Source: Odontesthes bonariensis (Eukaryota > Chordata > Actinopteri > Atheriniformes > Atherinopsidae). Taken from it: a stretch of 64,000 bases of DNA. This document shows, in pieces, positions 1-12,840 of this stretch. The notes beneath the pieces were generated by a model, which made no database searches, was not told the origin of the DNA, and was given only the letters and a program-made list of their open reading frames with translations. Location: contig NC_134509.1 of NCBI RefSeq assembly GCF_027942865.1, forward strand, positions 12,984,017 through 13,048,016, read 5' to 3'. How positions within the stretch are numbered: the first letter of the stretch is position 1; each line of letters starts with the position of its first letter. Position numbers and translations under genes: made by a program.

Positions 1-2763
1 CAAACAGCAAGCATGTTCTTCTGAAAATCAGTAATAAAAAAAGCAAGTCTAAAGTATAACTTCGAAAGCCTTGAGAACGATTACCCAAGAGCACTGTAAA
101 AGATTTCAATAAAGTCTGGCTCCTTGAAAGCTAAATTTCTTGGAGGCTGCTTTACCAACCCCGAACATTAAGGCTGCTGTACATGCAAGGTGACTTCAGC
201 AGCTAAGTACAGAGATAATAGGTGAGATACTGTGGTTACTACCCTTCTTGCCAGATGGCATCTCATAATTAGAAAAAGGAAAAAGGAGAGAAGATTACAT
301 TAACACCTGTCTACGCTGCTTGGGGGAGACATCAGTCTAATAGTTTGCACCCGGCAGAGCAGTTCTAAAAACCAGAGCTTCCTGAAGACGATATGAAGAA
401 GATGAGTGGGCGAGGGAGGAGAGGCATCACACAGTGATTATTCAAGTAATTAGACGGAAATAGAAATCAAAATGAGTAAATGTCTCATAGCTTGAATAGC
501 ACCTCAGCTGTATCTCCAGTGCAGGTGTTTACTGCTGTCAGAGATTACTCAGTTTTGTAATTTCCTCTCAGCGGGGACCTCATGCAGTCAACGTTTGCAT
601 CACTGCAAGGGAAAACCTTGAATCTACAATCTTTATAGGTTATATTTTTTTTATCTGAGTTTTCAGAATGTTAAAGAAGACTCTTCACACGTATTAACTT
701 TTTTTTTTTTTTTTTAAATTGAAAAGTTGCATTTGCGCATCAATTGTGCTCAGAAATGGAATAAATCCAAGAATTAAATGATAGATATTATATTGTGAAT
801 ATAGTATAGATAAAATATAATTAGAGAATATGATGAACTTACTAACTAAATAAATGTCATTGAAGCTTGTCAAAATGTTATATTCTCTCCAGAAAAAGGA
901 TAAAAAAAGCAGTCCTGAGACAAATTAAAACTGTTAAGTATCCTCTGGGTTCTGTCAAAAATGAATGTACATCAGGCTAAAAGCAGAGCTGTGTTTTTTT
1001 TATGGATACAAGGCTTTCACTAAAGTTGTCAACGCTGCATCTGAAAAATAAGTTAGGGAATACGCTGTATGTGTTTCCAGACCGCACAATGTTCTGCTGA
1101 GTTTGTTTGTTTTTCTCAACATTTTAGCAGAACGAATCAAATCCCTTTTTTCATTTTTTTTTACTGACCCCTCCCCCCAATATCAGGATGGAATAAACCA
1201 CAAAGTCAAGTGTGGATTGTAGCAATGTTTGGGATTAGTGTGTTTTAACATTTTCTGTGTCTTTTTCAACAAAGGAGACAGAGCAACTCCTAGCTGTCAC
1301 GCTAATTGCAACATTTTGAGATATCTTATATTTCTGCAAGAACAATCAATATGATGTGAATGTGGTTTTGTATGCAGTGTCCAGGTTACTCTGGATAAGC
1401 CTTTCTGTGGGAAGTTGTCATTTGAGCTACTTGGTGCAAGAGGCAAAGTTATATGAAGACAGCTGACAGTGAGTTCTGTGGATCCCACAGGTGTAACCAG
1501 GGCATTGTCCCCAGAAAGGTTCTTGGCTTTTGATTTAAAATAAATCTGTTGTTTAGAGCAGTACAGATATATTTCCATTCACTGTGATTGTCAAGAAAGG
1601 GGTAGAAGATCTGGGAAGTAGCACGTCTTTATAAATTTTATCTTTGCTTATCCACTGAATACCATTTAATGCCACAGTTTTTGTTGGGAATGTTATCTTT
1701 TTCACTAGGTAGCTAAACTGGAATAATTTTTTTCCCACTATTTTAATTTATTTTTTTAACATCTCCGAAGTCACTGCTGACTCAATAAGTATAGCACTGG
1801 ATTTAGCCTTTATACTGTACTTTTACTTGATGACTTAACGCAAGGTTTCACTGGGGGCACAAATACAGACGCACAGAGATCTGGATGCCAGGAATTGCTG
1901 GAGAGCCTGGTGAGCATGACCTCCCAGCTCTCAGATTCCTCCGACAGACAGGCTACTGCACTTTGCCAGGTGGTCCTGACCCAGCGTAGGGGTGGGCCTT
2001 ATCAGTGCTGAGGCTGACTGGAGGTGGCACATGTTAGGGATTCTGAGGGTTGTCAGTTCAAGTGTGCTGCAGATCAGTCATAGCCAAAACAAAGCGCATG
2101 AACGCAATCAACAGTTTTACGAATAATATCTCATTAAATTCAACTAAGATGTCCTATCTGCAAATACTGTTCATGTTAAAACATTTTTCAACCTTTTCCC
2201 ATTTGTGAAAAACATTTCCATAAATCACCACAAATCAATTGTGCTTTGGAAAAAAAACAGGTCAAAGCATCTCTTGCTGTAAAAGTTCCTTAAGCATAAA
2301 AAGAAATACAAAAAGTTAGACACATTTGACCTTTCATAACACAGCTTGGCCTACAGTATTTTGTGCTCTGTGACCCCACTGGTGGGGGATAAAGGCTATT
2401 TCGGGCCTGGCTGTACTCTGTATGCATGTGCATGATCTCCCAGTTGCGTGTTGCAGCAACATTTGCCCAGACGTTGCATCAGATGAACCGTCACCCCTTT
2501 CCTTTTTATGACTCACATTTGACTTGTGTGTTCTCACAGGCTTTTTTTCGCAGGAATTCTGATCGCTTTGATCATCAGTGCACTTTTTCTAAATGTACCT
2601 ATCCCTTTACATTCAGGCACTAAACCTGGGCATTGATTCATCCTTAAAAGTACTTTGTTGAGCAATGAAACAAAGCCGTATAACAGCCCTGTGCAGATAC
2701 TTTAGTTAATCCTTTATCAAAACCTGTGTGTGTCTCTCTCTCTTTCTGTCTGTCTGTCCTCAG
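1..2763. other. Intronic DNA upstream of the first visible npnt exon
   Basis: AT-rich sequence with no exon I can support. The region ends in a pyrimidine-rich tract and AG at 2762-2763, the acceptor of the first visible npnt exon. A stretch at about 1880-2000 is more GC-rich and could be read as a short coding-like fragment, but it has no clear splice sites. It is most likely intron of the nephronectin-like gene that continues to the left of the window. Confidence 0.6.
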
Positions 2764-5700
2764 TCCCTCGGAACCATGGTCAGAACACTGTCCTCGACAC
2801 CGACTTTGACATTGAGCTTGGCAACACAGCAGATGAAGCCAAGGATGACCCAGGTAAATACGACGCATATGACAGACACAACTGGCAATAGCCCTGCTCA
2901 TTGGTATTAAATGATGACAGACAAGCCACATGAGCCATGGGCAAAGTGAAACTGACAATCAGCCCCTGCAGTGCCGTTACCAAGGTGAAGTTATTACAGC
3001 GACCAGATGTGTTTTGATAGGGCTTTCAGCAGGAGGGGACACATGACATCTGGATGTATCAGTTTCAATCACGGTTCACAACCCAGAATGCACTGCCAAA
3101 GTGTACCACTTCTTATAATGTGCTTGTTTAATTGCCTAAATTATTAATGGTTTGTTTGGAAGTTATCTGCTTAAAATGACTTTATAGGACTTATAGCAGA
3201 ATTCCCCTTAAAAACAACAGCAAGCTTTTGTGAGGAGATGGCATTATCTGTCATGTTTGCGCAACATGATTTATTGATACCAGTGGTACACAGATTCAAT
3301 TGCCTAATGATTTGGTTTGTTTCATAGTATATCATTGCATAGTATGTAAAGAGAAGAGGGATTTTTATTGGTTCTGAAAATGAACTGAAAGTTGTTGTTT
3401 TTTTTTTTACCCAGAAACCCTGTTTCAGGGCCAAAATGATGGATGTTACCCTTACCTTTGAACCAATTTGTACAGGAAAACATCATTTCAAGTATTGCCT
3501 TAATGTTATTGTCTCTACATCCATTTCCACAAGGAAAGAAATCATCAGTCATTAAAAATTATGGCCGTTGGTTGTATATGATTTATTTTATCATGATGTA
3601 TTACTTGCATACAATTTTCAATTTGCATAGAAGAGCAGACAGTCACAAACACACCAATATCAGCAATTCCACTAACTTTTATTTTGCTTTTTTTCTTAGA
3701 TAAATGCAAATTTACTTTTGAATTAAGCACCCCCATTTCAACTTGATTCTTTCTTCAGTGCATCAGATCTTACAACATCAATTTTTATTTATTATATTAT
3801 AACCAGATGGACACACAGCAAGAGAGCAGACTTAAGCATTGTGTGTGTGTGTCTGTTTGTGTCTGTGTCCTCCACTTCTCTTAAATGTGTTGTTCTATTT
3901 AGCGTCGGGCTTTCTGAGCTGCTCCTTTGATGATGGTCTTTGCGGCTGGATCAGGGACAAAGACGGAGACCTGCATTGGGAGACAACGCCTGACCCGACA
4001 GGTAATTTAAGGGCGGAGATCAATACATCTCACTTTCACACTTTTAACGAGGAAAAGCGTTTATTTCATAGTCCTTAAATGGACATTAGAATAGTTGTGT
4101 TCCTTAATTACATGCATGCACATGAAAACACGGGCAGACAGTCTAAACAGATCACTTTTGTTCTGTTCAATTACAGGTCAAGATCAAAATTACTTGAGGG
4201 AAGTTAGTCCTCTCCGTAGATTAGTGCTTTATTCTACAAAGCGATGCAAATGAGAAGTCGATTACGGGGCCCATTAAATGGAAATACGACACTGTTTTTG
4301 TTTGGGTGCAGGCGAGGAGAAGACATGGTAAATTATGTTGAGAGGGCTCGGGTGTCTGAAGTCTAAACAGTGCAGTGCAGTGCCCTGTCGCTGTTTAAGT
4401 AACTATACCTGCATCTGGCCTGTGCAGCCAACTGGCTCAGTCTTCCAGTTATTAGTGTTTCCAGACATCCAGACTGAGGCCTTATTTATTTATTTTAATC
4501 CCTCATTAGTACAATTGAAGGATTTTGCGGAGACCCTTTTATTTTCCTGGAAAATGATTAACATTAAATCACAGGCTATGTGCTGACTATGAATAATTTC
4601 TTTAATTAGCAGCAGCCTGTGTATGTGGAATCTTAAAAGTCTTAATTGTAGTTGCAGATGGGCTTTTTTTAAATCCCACCTTTTGAGTTGGGATGGATGT
4701 AACTGTTTACGCCGCATCATTTAACATCCTTTTGATAGACAGCCAGAGGCAGACATGCCTGCAAGAGAAATGGGTTAGACTCAGAGGAAGCTCATAACTT
4801 ATGCAGAAAGCTTCTGTGGCCTGAAGACACTTCACTGTGGTTAACACCCGCCAAATGTGGCTCCGCCAGAGAAGCAAAATGCATACATCAGCATTAATCA
4901 GCTGTTCCCCAGAAGCTCTTTTAACATTTAAATTTCCAAAACTATGGTTCTGCTATCAACAACTAATGTGTGAACTTGAAGCAAAAAATCAATCGGGAGC
5001 TTGCTGTATTTTTACGCCAAGGAATATAGGTGGATGCAGTGTTCATCAACTGGCTATTTATATACTGTCTTAAAGGTCAGTTTCCCCAAAGATAGATAGA
5101 TAGATAGATGAAGTCAAAAAGAAAAAACATAATAGAAATAATAATTGAATCAGCTGATACTTGTATCCCTCTATCTGCTGGACCTGCTTCCTGCATTTGA
5201 AATATTTATTCTTTTCATTATCGCGTAACTAAGTGGTTTTCACAGGCAATGCACCTGTATAGAAGATTAACTCACAGCAGGGCCTCTTTTTCTGCTGCAT
5301 TTTTCAAGATGCCATTCAACATGATCCATGAACACAAATGTTGTCCGTTATGACTGAAAATTGATGTTACTGTCCTTACATTAATTGGCCATAATATACC
5401 TTATTTGTCTCCACAGGTGGGCGGTACCTGACAATCCCCGAAACAGGAAACAAGAGGAGTGGACGAGGGGCCCGGCTGGTACTCCCACTCACGCCACCCT
5501 GGAACGATGGCAATCTGTGCCTGTCTTTCCGGCACAAGCTCGCAGGACACCATGTGGGAATGCTTCAAGTGTTTGTGAAGAAGGGAAAACAATACAGCCC
5601 AGCAGTGTGGGGCCGAACAGGTGGTAACGGCTGGAGGCACACCCAAATCACTTTATGGGGTACAGACCTGGAAAGTGTAAGTATAACAATGATTATGTAA

Positions 5701-5976
5701 CAAGGTTTACTCAAACATCAATTATTGTCATATTGTTTCTAGACATTTTGACAATAGTAAAGAGTTATGTTTGTACCCTTGTTTTTAAAGTGACATCAAA
5801 GACAGTAAAGCTGTACATTCTTTAGTCAGTGGGAGTAGCTCAGTGTGCAATGTTCTACTGTTCAGGTGATCCTGAAGGGGGAGCGTGGGCGAGGCAGGAG
5901 TGGAGAGATGGCCGTGGATGACATCACCTTGAGGAAAGGCTCCTGCACGGAGGAGCACAATCTGAGGAGACTCTGA
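2764..5976 (+). CDS. npnt: Nephronectin-like gene, 3' exons (MAM domain), partial
   Basis: Four exons are visible: 2764-2853, 3903-4001, 5417-5676 and 5866-5976 (TGA stop). All have GT/AG borders, and the phases join without a break (each of the first two exons ends with one base of a split codon; the third ends in phase 0). The first encodes a DTDFDIELGNTADEAKDDP stretch. The next three encode a MAM domain: the SCSFDDGLCGWIRDKDGDLHW start, the LCLSFRHKLAGHHVGMLQVF core, and a GEMAVDDITLRKGSC end. From family knowledge, nephronectin is a secreted matrix protein with N-terminal EGF repeats, an RGD linker and a C-terminal MAM domain; it binds integrin alpha8beta1 and acts in basement membranes, for example in kidney. 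The EGF and RGD exons must lie left of the window. EGFL6 shares the architecture, but the MAM sequence and its basic C-terminus read as nephronectin. No frame damage is seen. Confidence 0.85.
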
Positions 5977-6690
5977 CTGAAAGAACAGAGAAGGGCAGAA
6001 AAATAAACAAGAGGGAAAATCACCCCAAAGAGAATTGACTCTGTTGTGACTCCCCCTGACTCTGCCTGGGCCTTCTCTTGCCCCTCCCTCGTCACTCCGG
6101 CGCTCCTGTGAACAGTGTCTGAAATATGTTTGCATCTGTAGAACAGTGGGTTTCTCTTACTCAACTGGACATGAATACAGAGGACTGAACAGAATCTGAT
6201 GGGCGGATCTTGGCAGCACATCCCTTTCCTCTCACCCCACTACCTTGAAACTCAGAAACCTGCATGTTCTGTACCTGTTATCATAACAATGTCCCCCATC
6301 TCACACAGCCCAGGCCCCCACATTCACTCTTTTCTTTCTGGAAAAAGGACTGTTCCTTCACTTTGGAGTCCTGTTTTGCTGTTTAGCCATTAGGTTTTAA
6401 TTTATTTGATGGTGAAACATGTGTTCAGGGGTGCATCCCGTGGCTGTTTTGATTGGCATAATGTCTTCTCTTGGCGTTAGAGATGAAAATGTATGTAAAA
6501 GACAGCTTGTATTAGTCAAATATTGGTTTTTAGATTTCTTCGAGCCTAATGTTGACCCAAAATATAAAAGCAAGTAACGAGCAAGTTTGGACCATTTTTA
6601 ATGGTTGATTGTAAGATCTAGCCCACGTGTGCAGGTGTATTTTTCAAGCAAAACAAATCTTTGTTTTAAAAAATAAAATTTATAAAATCC
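5977..6690 (+). other. npnt: Probable npnt 3' UTR
   Basis: Non-coding sequence after the npnt stop. An AATAAA at 6672-6677 is the first plausible polyadenylation signal far enough downstream; an earlier AATAAA at about 6002 would give a very short UTR. The true transcript end could lie further right, since 6700-7430 has no other gene. The end is an inference. Confidence 0.4.
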
Positions 6691-7777
6691 CTTTCGTGCA
6701 GCCTGTTATGAAACACAATTTTGCCCAATTTAAAACTTATCTGAAGTCCTGTGAACAAACAACCCCCTTCCCCTTTGCCGTGTATGATGGACTCTAATCT
6801 TAATTAGAGTCCACACAGCCATCTATGGTACTGGAGGAACAGCCTATAACAGCATATTAGAAAACACAAATTAGACATCGCAGGCCAAAAGCCTTTACTT
6901 TTCCCCATTTATTTAAATGGTTCATTTTCAGTGACTTAAAACTCTAATCCAGATGAAGACGAAAAAGATCAGTTTTAAAAACACCCCTGTGCATGCAGAA
7001 AAGTTTTCGGTTTCATTTGCTTCTGTTGTGTTTAGTCAGATGCAGCGCAGCTTTTCTTTTCTTCCCACTTGATTTCAAACATCTACTGTTTAGCACCTTC
7101 TCTGTCCTGACCTTTATCCAAAGCCTATTAAAGTTGGTCAAACTATCTTCAGATACTTGAAATGTGTATACCAGATCAGCTATTGATTTCTGAGACTCAC
7201 AAATCAACAGTTTCTTTTTATTGTGCTTTGTTATATTAAGTGCTTTTGTTATACAGGTAATGATACAAGCAGCATTTTAAGCAGTCGCAAATGGTATAAT
7301 TGTAAATGTTGTTGTGTGTACATACTCTATACAATCCCATATGCTGTGTGGTTTATATGTTATGTAAATTCGTACATGAATATTAATTGGATTCAAGTGG
7401 TTGATATTTCAGCTTTTAATTAAAGAACAGATAAAAATCTTGTGTCGTGCAAGACTGTGTTTAAAGTGTGAAAAGGAGCGCGTTGTCGTATAGTGCTCTG
7501 TAACCTTCAAAGCGCCTAGTTGCATTTTTTTAATGTGATCATGAAAAATTAAGATTCATTAAGACCAATAAGCAAATTCAAACCTTTGAATGACATCCAA
7601 AAAAATATGATTGTTTTGAACGCATCCTTGCTGCTTTTAAACCCAGTGTTTAACAGAGAAAATTAAGCAAACCGACTCTAAAGGTGGAACGTAAGACACT
7701 TGATAAAACTAGAGAAAACTAATTGAGCCGAAATCAGATTTAGCTCCATGCCCTTTAGCAGCAAGAAGGGCTCTCTA

Positions 7778-8030
7778 ATAATAATAATAATAATAATCAA
7801 TTACATTTGTAAAGCACTTTTCATTTCATACGGAATCTCAAAGTGCTATGCTGATGGTGGCAGACTACTGGATTGTAGCCACAGCTGCCCTGGGGCACAC
7901 TGACGGAGGCGAGGCTGCCATGCACCGGCGCCATCGGCCCCTCCGACCACCACCAGCAGGTGGTCAACCTAACATGCATGATTTTTTTGGACAGTGGGTC
8001 CTAGTGCTAGAAAGCTTGACCAAAGTAGAC
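7778..8030. repeat. Composite dispersed repeat with (AAT)n
   Basis: An (AAT)n tract at about 7778-7796 is followed by a fish LINE-tail type sequence (TTTGTAAAGCACTTTTCA ... AAAGTGCTA). Next comes a fragment of the dispersed CATCCATTTTCTA repeat family, seen as AACCTAACATGCATG and TTTTGGACAGTGGG. The last part matches the full-length copy at 31077-31446. No gene is supported here. Confidence 0.6.
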
Positions 8031-8080
8031 TCCAGTCTCGTCCTCTTCTTTGTCTCATACCTTTTTAGCTGAGGAATGTG

Positions 8081-8720
8081 GTTTATTTGGTGGATGAATT
8101 TTGACTATTTAGGAGAGCATGGGAGTGACTCCACTAACATGCAACAGTAATTAATCAAAGAGTGAGAATGGGTGACTTCATTCTCTGGTAGGGCAGACAC
8201 TACTTTTCAGTATATCTTTACATATGAACGAATCGTTTGCTCCTACATTAATATTTAAAATCTAGACAATCAAACCCTTTAAAAGTATCCCATTAAGGTT
8301 TCAACTACTTTTACTGTACTACATGTGATACCACAATAGCATTTAATTGAATATATAGCCATATTGTTTGCTCACATATAAGTCCAGGGATATCAGATGT
8401 GAGCTACACATTACACAATACACTGAAGAGAAAAAAGGACAATAACTATTTGTGATTTTGCAAAGATGATCCAATTATATCTGCAATTATAAACACAAAA
8501 GTGGCTATAATTAGTCTTTATAGGCCACATTGCTCAACTTGACTTCGTGAGTCAATTTTGATTTTTTTTTTTTCACAAGAATAACCTATTGTTAAAATTG
8601 GCTTTGTTCTTTGACATTATGAATGAAATAGTCTCTGTACTTTTCCACGATGACCTAAAGTGATCCAGGAATGGGGAGACAAAACAATTAGCCTGGGAAA
8701 GCAGGTGCAAATACACACAC
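8081..8720. other. Intergenic, nothing recognised
   Basis: AT-rich DNA without a convincing ORF, exon pattern or repeat that I recognise. A short (CA)n run sits at 8714-8725, just before the LTR. Confidence 0.5.
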
Positions 8721-8726
8721 ACACAT

Positions 8727-8996
8727 TGTTTGGCTGATCCAGAGAATATGACGAAGCATGTTGAACCTACTACTCATGTCCAATCATACTCGGTCGAGTG
8801 TGAGTCCAACCTATGAGGCTATAAATGCAAATGATACCCGGAAATCGAGGCTCAGTCTGACGGATTTCCTGCGGGAGCTCTGTTCCACTGAGCCCAGCGC
8901 TGATATGCTTGACGTGTGACTACCAATAAACACTTTATTTAACTTGAGATTCCTCCGGCTTGTTCTTGAGCTTCCATTGAAAGAATTGATCTTACA
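8727..8996 (+). mobile_element. Solo LTR of a retrotransposon
   Basis: The segment starts TGTTTGGC and ends CTTACA, and contains a TATA-like CTATAAATG (about 8820) and an AATAAA (about 8926). It is followed directly by TTTGGTGCCGTGA, which looks like a tRNA primer-binding site. That is the order TG...CA, promoter, poly(A), PBS expected of a 5' LTR. No gag/pol coding sequence follows, so this is a solo or truncated LTR. A BEL/Pao-like or Gypsy-like origin is a guess. Confidence 0.55.
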
Positions 8997-9289
8997 ATTT
9001 GGTGCCGTGATTCTATCATATCAAATCTATCAAACATTTTCAGGCGGAGTCAATTTAGATATATAATTTTATTAGAAATTTGGAGAGCACAAATTCATGA
9101 AGGGAACAATAGCACAAGCAGCAAAAAATAGAAACAAAGAAGCACAGACAGCTACATTGGCAGCATGCATTTTGTGTCTGCTACGTAGGGCCTTTGTGGA
9201 TCAGACTTGTTGCAGTCCATCCTGTTGATCTTGAACTGGATATGGATATATATTGGGTGTTTGGAAATTTGGTCCACCCCTTGAGTTCT

Positions 9290-9835
9290 TTCTTAAGTTC
9301 TTGTGGCCTTTCCAAGGACCACTGTTTTGACCCGATGTCGACAAGATTTTCACTCGTGCGACTATTTTGGAAATCGGGCCGAGTTTTGGCTCAATCGTGC
9401 GTCTCGCATCGTGTAGTATACATGGGGTAACGACAAACGATTAAGCCCTCCCGACCACCTCCCGATCGATCGGATGAAAATCAAACTTGTTTGAAATCCT
9501 GTTCGCCCCTCGTGAGGCTCTCGCACAGTTGAAGCAGTTGCACGAGCCGATTTACCTCATCCTGTCACACTACGCAAGCGCGAACGTAGGTACGGAAGAG
9601 AAAATTGTCAACAGAAGAAGAAGAAGACAACAGAACAGCATGGCAGCGACCGGCGACCGAGTCCGACGTGTCGTGTAGTGTGAGCAGCCAGATCGCATCA
9701 GACCATCTGGTCGTACAGTGTGAGAACAGGAATCGTGAGCTGTGACGTTTTAACCCTTGCAATTCACTCGTACAGTATGAGCAGCAGCTGAATACCGTGA
9801 TTGAAAAAAAACGCACAGTGTATGCCCAGCTTAAG
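9290..9835. mobile_element. Probable non-autonomous DNA transposon remnant
   Basis: GC-richer than its surroundings, with a recurring motif of the form TCGT(A/G)(C/T)AGT(G/A)TGAG at about 9411, 9672, 9712 and 9770, and an end resembling GTGTATGCCCAGC at about 9820-9833. Motif repetition near the ends is reminiscent of Harbinger-type MITEs. I could not place the left end or a target-site duplication. Confidence 0.3.
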
Positions 9836-9837
9836 AG

Positions 9838-10095
9838 TAATCAAATGTACCTAGGAGCGTGAGAGGGGTCTATTTGATTTTGCGGTAGGTGTGCCAGAAA
9901 GCAAGTCGAAGTACTTCCGCTCAGCTCCTGGGCCGCTCCCGGGCCGGTCCAGTAAAGTTACATAGCGCAGTTTTTTCAACTCAGACCCCCGAAGGGCATA
10001 GGAGACAGGCCAGTCGTAATATTAAAACTCATTCTAGCCGCACATTTTTTTTCAAGCTGTTGTTTTAAGGTAGAAATGTTACATAGTATTGCTTT
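9838..10095. repeat. Possible dispersed fish repeat
   Basis: A GC-rich core (GGGCCGCTCCCGGGCC, about 9929-9944) is followed by a tail whose reverse complement begins CAATACTATGTAACATTTCT. This looks like the end of a fish DNA element. No ORF is supported and the class is uncertain. Confidence 0.3.
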
Positions 10096-10214
10096 AAATT
10101 TGTATACACATTATTATTTATTATTATCACCTTTATTACTATTTTCATTACTATTACTTGTATACTAATATTATAACATGACTATTATTATTATCATTAT
10201 TATCTTTATACGGA

Positions 10215-10369
10215 TGCTGGTGTTGGGTGTTTTCTACTGTTGTGTCCTTTGTACATTTCTGTATAGAACAATGCTGAGTGCGAGTGAGATGGAGATTTCA
10301 ATTTCCCTGAGGGAAACTCCCAAAGGGATTAATAAAGGTGTCTCTCTATCTATCTATCTATCTATCTAC

Positions 10370-10454
<85 letters not shown>
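10215..10454 (+). repeat. LINE 3' tail with (TATC)n microsatellite
   Basis: The sequence TTCCCTGAGGGAAACTCCC ... GGATTAATAAAGG runs straight into about 27 copies of TATC (about 10345-10454, with one interruption). A coding-free LINE 3' end followed by a tetranucleotide tail is typical of 5'-truncated fish LINE insertions. Confidence 0.55.
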
Positions 10455-12490
10455 ATTTGAATTGATGAATGTGCTTGCAGCAATTAACAATCGTGACATT
10501 TTCGTAAGGCCATCTTTTGAGAGGTTTTGACAATGATTCACAGTGGTTGACAAAAGGAAATAGTTTGATGACCTCTAAAGGAGTGGCTGTCAATGGCAAT
10601 CTGCTTTTCTACACATAAGCCAGCAGATAAGAGAGATTAAAACTAATGTTTGTTTGGCCTAATAAGGTCTGTAGTTTCGTTTGTATTAGATCAGTGACAA
10701 ACAAACAGTCCAACAAAGTCTCCCCCCTGAGATTTCATTAAAGGTCCACAGTCAGATAAACTCAGATAAAGTCAGATTAAATCTTGTTTCTTCCACCTGC
10801 GCTGTTTGTCCGAAATGAAACCTTATCTTTACACTAGTCATCTTGAAAATTCACACTGTCTTCACTTCCTGGGTGTTTCAGCGCAATTCATACTCTGGAA
10901 TCACCATTTAGTACCTTTCAGGGCTTCTTATTTAGGGGCAAGCAAACAGTTATCTTTAATAATATAAACCACAAAAACAGAAAGCAATCCAGCCATCAAA
11001 AAAGAGTGTATTTTGTGTGAGAATTTGGATTATAAATTGTCTGCAGAGCTGTGGCACAGTCGGGGATTGAACGTTTTTTTTTTCTTTCCTTCTCTCTCGC
11101 TTTCTCACATAGAAAGTGATGCTGCACACAATGAAACATCACATTTATTTTGAATCCATATACAATGAATTATTCAGCTTCTCTCAGAAAGAGTGAAAGA
11201 CTTTCCTTGACTTTGTTCAACTTGTTCTATAGAAATAAGCAACATGTTCATGTTCATGTTCATGTTCCCCTTTTGTCTACAGACCTTCTGATCATTTTTC
11301 CCTGTATGGTGTACCCCTTTACTGTCACTATTGAAGTGCAGGGAAATGCTGCATACTGTCACCTATGTTTCTGCTGAGAAAGACCTCAACCTTAAAAGTA
11401 AGGGACACATGTTAGAGCCCAACTTTGTTTTACCATTCATGTCTTTCCCTTACCACATGGGGCATTGTGGAAACCTTGTGCGCGACAATAGATGTGTGAG
11501 CTCAACAGCAGCCTGTAGATCATGCAAACAGACACTGTTATTGCACTCAAATGTGTCCCTAGACAAGCCCAAGTTTCATGACAGTTGTCGATCCGATGTA
11601 TACTCTGCGGAGAAAAAAAATGTTTCTGCAATGTTATAACGCCATCTCTCTTGTTACTGCTGGGTTGAAAGAGGTGAGAGGTAGTGTTCATCAACGAGCA
11701 AAGAGGAAAAACTGTTTAACCAGAAGTCCCTCGACTACAGTTAGGAGACACTAAGTCTAGAAACGTAACACTGGGCAATACTGTTTTTAACTTCCTTTTC
11801 TGTGCCCATTTTGACTTCCGGGCCATCGCTTATCAACTGTGCTAAAACACAGATGTGTGCATAATGAGCGTATAAGAACCTTTACACGTAACCTGGAGAA
11901 GTTACCAACTTGCACAAATACTTCGGAATGTGCACAAACATAAGTACAGCTCTGAACATGGCTATACACAGAATCTGGCTGTATTACAGGGAAACTTTAA
12001 ATAAAAAGCATTACTGCAGTAGCTCATGCAAACTTAATTTTATCATAAAGTAATAATCCCTCGATTAGTTATTCATTTTTAGTAAGAAACAGATGTTTAA
12101 CCTAATTGCTGTCAAGAGACACATGTTGAAAGATTTGGCAAACTGTGCACTCCACAGGGAGTGCATCTGCCCAGAATGTGCCGGCCTACTTGTCAGGAGT
12201 ACAGACGGGCTTCTTCAGTTCCCTTAGACAAATTAACAAGAATCCGAAATGAAATGACAATTTCACGCCATCGCTTGATTCCCAAATACAATTAGAACAA
12301 CAGACTGTACACACATTGTATTCAAAACGCCATAGCACAACATATATGATGATGTCAATGGAAAGAGATTCCATTCCAATATTGAATAAAGACTGAATAA
12401 ACAACTCTATAAAAGTATGGCGTTTATTATAAGACGCTAAGCAATGGAAAAATCTAAGCACAGCAGCGTAACCAGGAGCATGACGAGCGG
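10455..12490. other. Intergenic, no gene recognised
   Basis: No exon series or protein similarity is apparent in either strand. The only regular structure is four copies of the hexamer CATGTT at about 11246-11269. Confidence 0.5.
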
Positions 12491-12499
12491 TAATCTTCC

Positions 12500-12840
12500 T
12501 ACAAGCCTGCTCCTCACATATAAAGCTCTTAATGATCAAGTTCCATCACATAAGAATCTCACAGTTAGATATTTTCCCAACAGAGCACTTTGGTCTCAGA
12601 CTGTGGGTTAACTCGTGGTTCCTAGAGTTTCTAAAAGTAAAACAGGAGGCAGAGCCCTGCCAGGAATTGGCTTTGTACGATTTGGACTAAGCTGGAATTT
12701 AATGAAGTGGAATTGACTGGATTATGACTGTATTACAATGAATTGGATTGCAGTTAGTTTGAATTTGGCTCTATCTTTGAAGTGCCTTGAGATGACATTT
12801 GTCGTGATTTGGCAGAATTGAACTGAATTTAAACTCAAAA
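12500..12840 (+). repeat. Fish LINE 3' end, truncated
   Basis: The segment contains degraded coding-like sequence (AACTCGTGGTTCCTAGAGTT, then GGAGGCAGAGCC) and the 3' tail TTGAAGTGCCTTGAGATGAC ... GAATTGAACTGAATTT. This tail type is common at the 3' end of fish LINEs. No intact ORF remains. Confidence 0.5.

Noticed and set aside
1880..2000. Extra npnt exon
   Set aside because: The reading frame gives a plausible peptide, but there are no convincing splice borders or nephronectin similarity.
5401..5646. ORFs on both strands over the long npnt exon
   Set aside because: Shadow frames of the 5417-5676 MAM exon, which is defined by GT/AG sites and domain sequence.
10178..10465. 95-residue ORF with LSIYLSIY repeats
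   Set aside because: It is a translation of the (TATC)n microsatellite and LINE tail, not a protein.
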